Positions 62,963-64,000 of a DNA stretch of 64,000 nt are shown here, piece after piece. The notes below the pieces were generated by a model, which worked only from the letters and a program-made list of their open reading frames with translations, did no database searches and had not been told where the DNA came from. The translations under genes were made by a program, and so were the position numbers. Source of the DNA: DUTS01 sp050951605 (GTDB lineage Bacteria > Bacillota > Peptococcia > DRI-13 > DTU073); contig JBMNJJ010000009.1 of assembly GCA_050951605.1 (NCBI GenBank), positions 186,001 through 250,000 of the forward strand, read 5' to 3'. Every line of letters begins with the position of its first letter. The stretch's first letter is position 1.

Positions 62963-64000
62963 ATGGCCAAAAGAGACTATTATGAAGTTCTTGGTGTAGG
63001 GAAAAATGCTTCAGAGGCAGAAATAAAAAAAGCTTATCGGAAATTGGCACGTCAGTATCATCCTGATGTTAATCCTGATAATAAAGAGGCTGAGGAGAAA
63101 TTCAAAGAAATTAATGAAGCGTATGAAGTTTTGAGTGAACCGGAAAAAAGACAAAGATATGACCAGTTTGGCCATGCAGGCACTGATCCTAATGGATTTG
63201 GCGGTTTCGGGGGATTTGGCGGTTTTGGTGGTGGTACTGCCGGTGATTTTACGGGTTTTGGTGATATTTTCGATATGTTTTTCGGCGGGGGTACTGCTTC
63301 AGCCCGTAAACGAGGTCCCCAACAGGGTGCTGATTTACGACTGGATTTAAGATTATCATTTAAAGAAGCAGCTTTTGGTGTAGAAAAAGATTTAGAGATA
63401 CCTCGTTGGGAAAATTGTGCTACATGTAATGGCAGTGGAGCTAAACCGGGAACTAGCCCTACCTCGTGTTCAAAATGTCAGGGGACAGGGGAAATACGTT
63501 TTACGCAAAAAACAGCTTTAGGGCATTTTCAAACGATTAAAACGTGTCCACAATGTGGAGGCGAAGGAAAAATTATTTCTACTCCTTGTGCGGAATGTCA
63601 TGGCCAAGGAAAGGTAAAAAGAAAACGGCATTTGAAGATTAAAATACCTGCCGGTGTGGATACGGGTTCGCGCATTCGTTTATCTGGAGAAGGAGAGGCA
63701 GGGTCACGAGGCGGTTCACCGGGAGATTTATATGTCTATATCGAAGTGACACCTCATAAAATTTTTGAAAGACGGGGAGACGACATTTATATGGAGTTTC
63801 CCGTAACTTTTGTTCAGGCGGCTTTAGGAGATGAGGTACAAGTACCAACTTTGCAGGGAAAAGCTACTTTAAAAATACCCGAAGGCACTCAAACTCATAC
63901 TGTTTTGAGGTTAAGAGGGCAAGGGATTACACATTTACATGGCGGTGGGCGGGGTGACCAATATGTAAAAATAGTTGTGGTTACACCGATGAAGCTTAAT
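62963..64000 (+). CDS. dnaJ: Hsp40 co-chaperone DnaJ (3' end beyond window)
   Basis: 346 codons to the window edge, no stop. J domain with KRDYYEVLGVGKNASEAEIKKAYRKLARQYHPDVNP (HPD present), a Gly/Phe-rich linker, four zinc-binding repeats (CATCNGSG, CSKCQGTG, CPQCGGEG, CAECHGQG), and the C-terminal substrate-binding domains. ATG at 62963 after GAGGTG, 37 bases behind dnaK. Confidence 0.95.
   Translation, partial: MAKRDYYEVLGVGKNASEAEIKKAYRKLARQYHPDVNPDNKEAEEKFKEINEAYEVLSEPEKRQRYDQFGHAGTDPNGFGGFGGFGGFGGGTAGDFTGFGDIFDMFFGGGTASARKRGPQQGADLRLDLRLSFKEAAFGVEKDLEIPRWENCATCNGSGAKPGTSPTSCSKCQGTGEIRFTQKTALGHFQTIKTCPQCGGEGKIISTPCAECHGQGKVKRKRHLKIKIPAGVDTGSRIRLSGEGEAGSRGGSPGDLYVYIEVTPHKIFERRGDDIYMEFPVTFVQAALGDEVQVPTLQGKATLKIPEGTQTHTVLRLRGQGITHLHGGGRGDQYVKIVVVTPMKLN

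Overview
The window looks like the chromosome of a low-GC, probably endospore-forming Firmicute of the class Clostridia. The evidence is AGGAGG-type ribosome binding sites, a CIRCE-controlled hrcA-grpE-dnaK-dnaJ operon, a GerW/YtfJ spore protein, DUF421/DUF4363/DUF2953 proteins, and Firmicute-type Zur and MntR regulators. The heat-shock operon carries a group III (archaeal-like) chaperonin between hrcA and grpE. That arrangement is known from Carboxydothermus hydrogenoformans and some related Clostridia, so a Peptococcaceae-like lineage is my best guess. No rRNA, tRNA, CRISPR array, insertion sequence, integrase or relaxase was seen.

Layout. 1-0.5 kb: the tail of a YoeB-type toxin and a lone ribbon-helix-helix antitoxin. 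0.5-4.7 kb (minus strand): a MacAB-like ABC exporter whose HlyD-type adaptor is frameshifted at its N-terminus. 4.9-5.5 kb: an MntA-HepT toxin-antitoxin pair. 5.5-8.6 kb: a TrpXYZ/TyrXYZ-like ABC importer behind a possible attenuator; its lipoprotein gene is frameshifted in an A6 run. 8.7-12.2 kb and 15.4-16.9 kb: five lysine/glutamate-rich proteins ending in the same short basic tail with a terminal arginine. 12.3-15.2 kb (minus strand): a znuACB-zur zinc operon with a perfect palindrome at its promoter. 16.9-20.3 kb: an M23 murein hydrolase and a TPR membrane protein. 20.5-28.3 kb: asd, then an ECF sigma factor, a 1704-residue membrane alpha-2-macroglobulin-like protein with an anti-sigma-like N-terminus, and a MEMO-family lipoprotein. 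28.3-31.1 kb: mntR and spore-related genes.

31.2-52.6 kb holds the most unusual object, a compact type IV secretion (T4SS) locus: VirD4 coupling ATPase, VirB2-like subunit, VirB6-like channel protein, PrgI/VirB3-like protein, VirB4 ATPase, a 4467-residue protein, and two unrecognised proteins. The giant protein consists of four repeat families: four near-identical 512-residue blocks, each of four diverged ~128-residue units; 13 basic 41-residue units; six basic 54-residue units; and three 114-residue units. These are followed by one membrane region and a cysteine-rich outer domain. No mobilisation genes accompany the locus and housekeeping genes flank it, so I infer a resident protein-secretion machine rather than a conjugative element. 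The five proteins sharing a basic C-terminal tail are candidate substrates, because VirB/VirD4 substrates commonly carry positively charged C-terminal signals.

52.7-64 kb: a small membrane protein, murJ, lepA, hemW, and the CIRCE-controlled hrcA-chaperonin-grpE-dnaK-dnaJ operon, which runs off the right edge.
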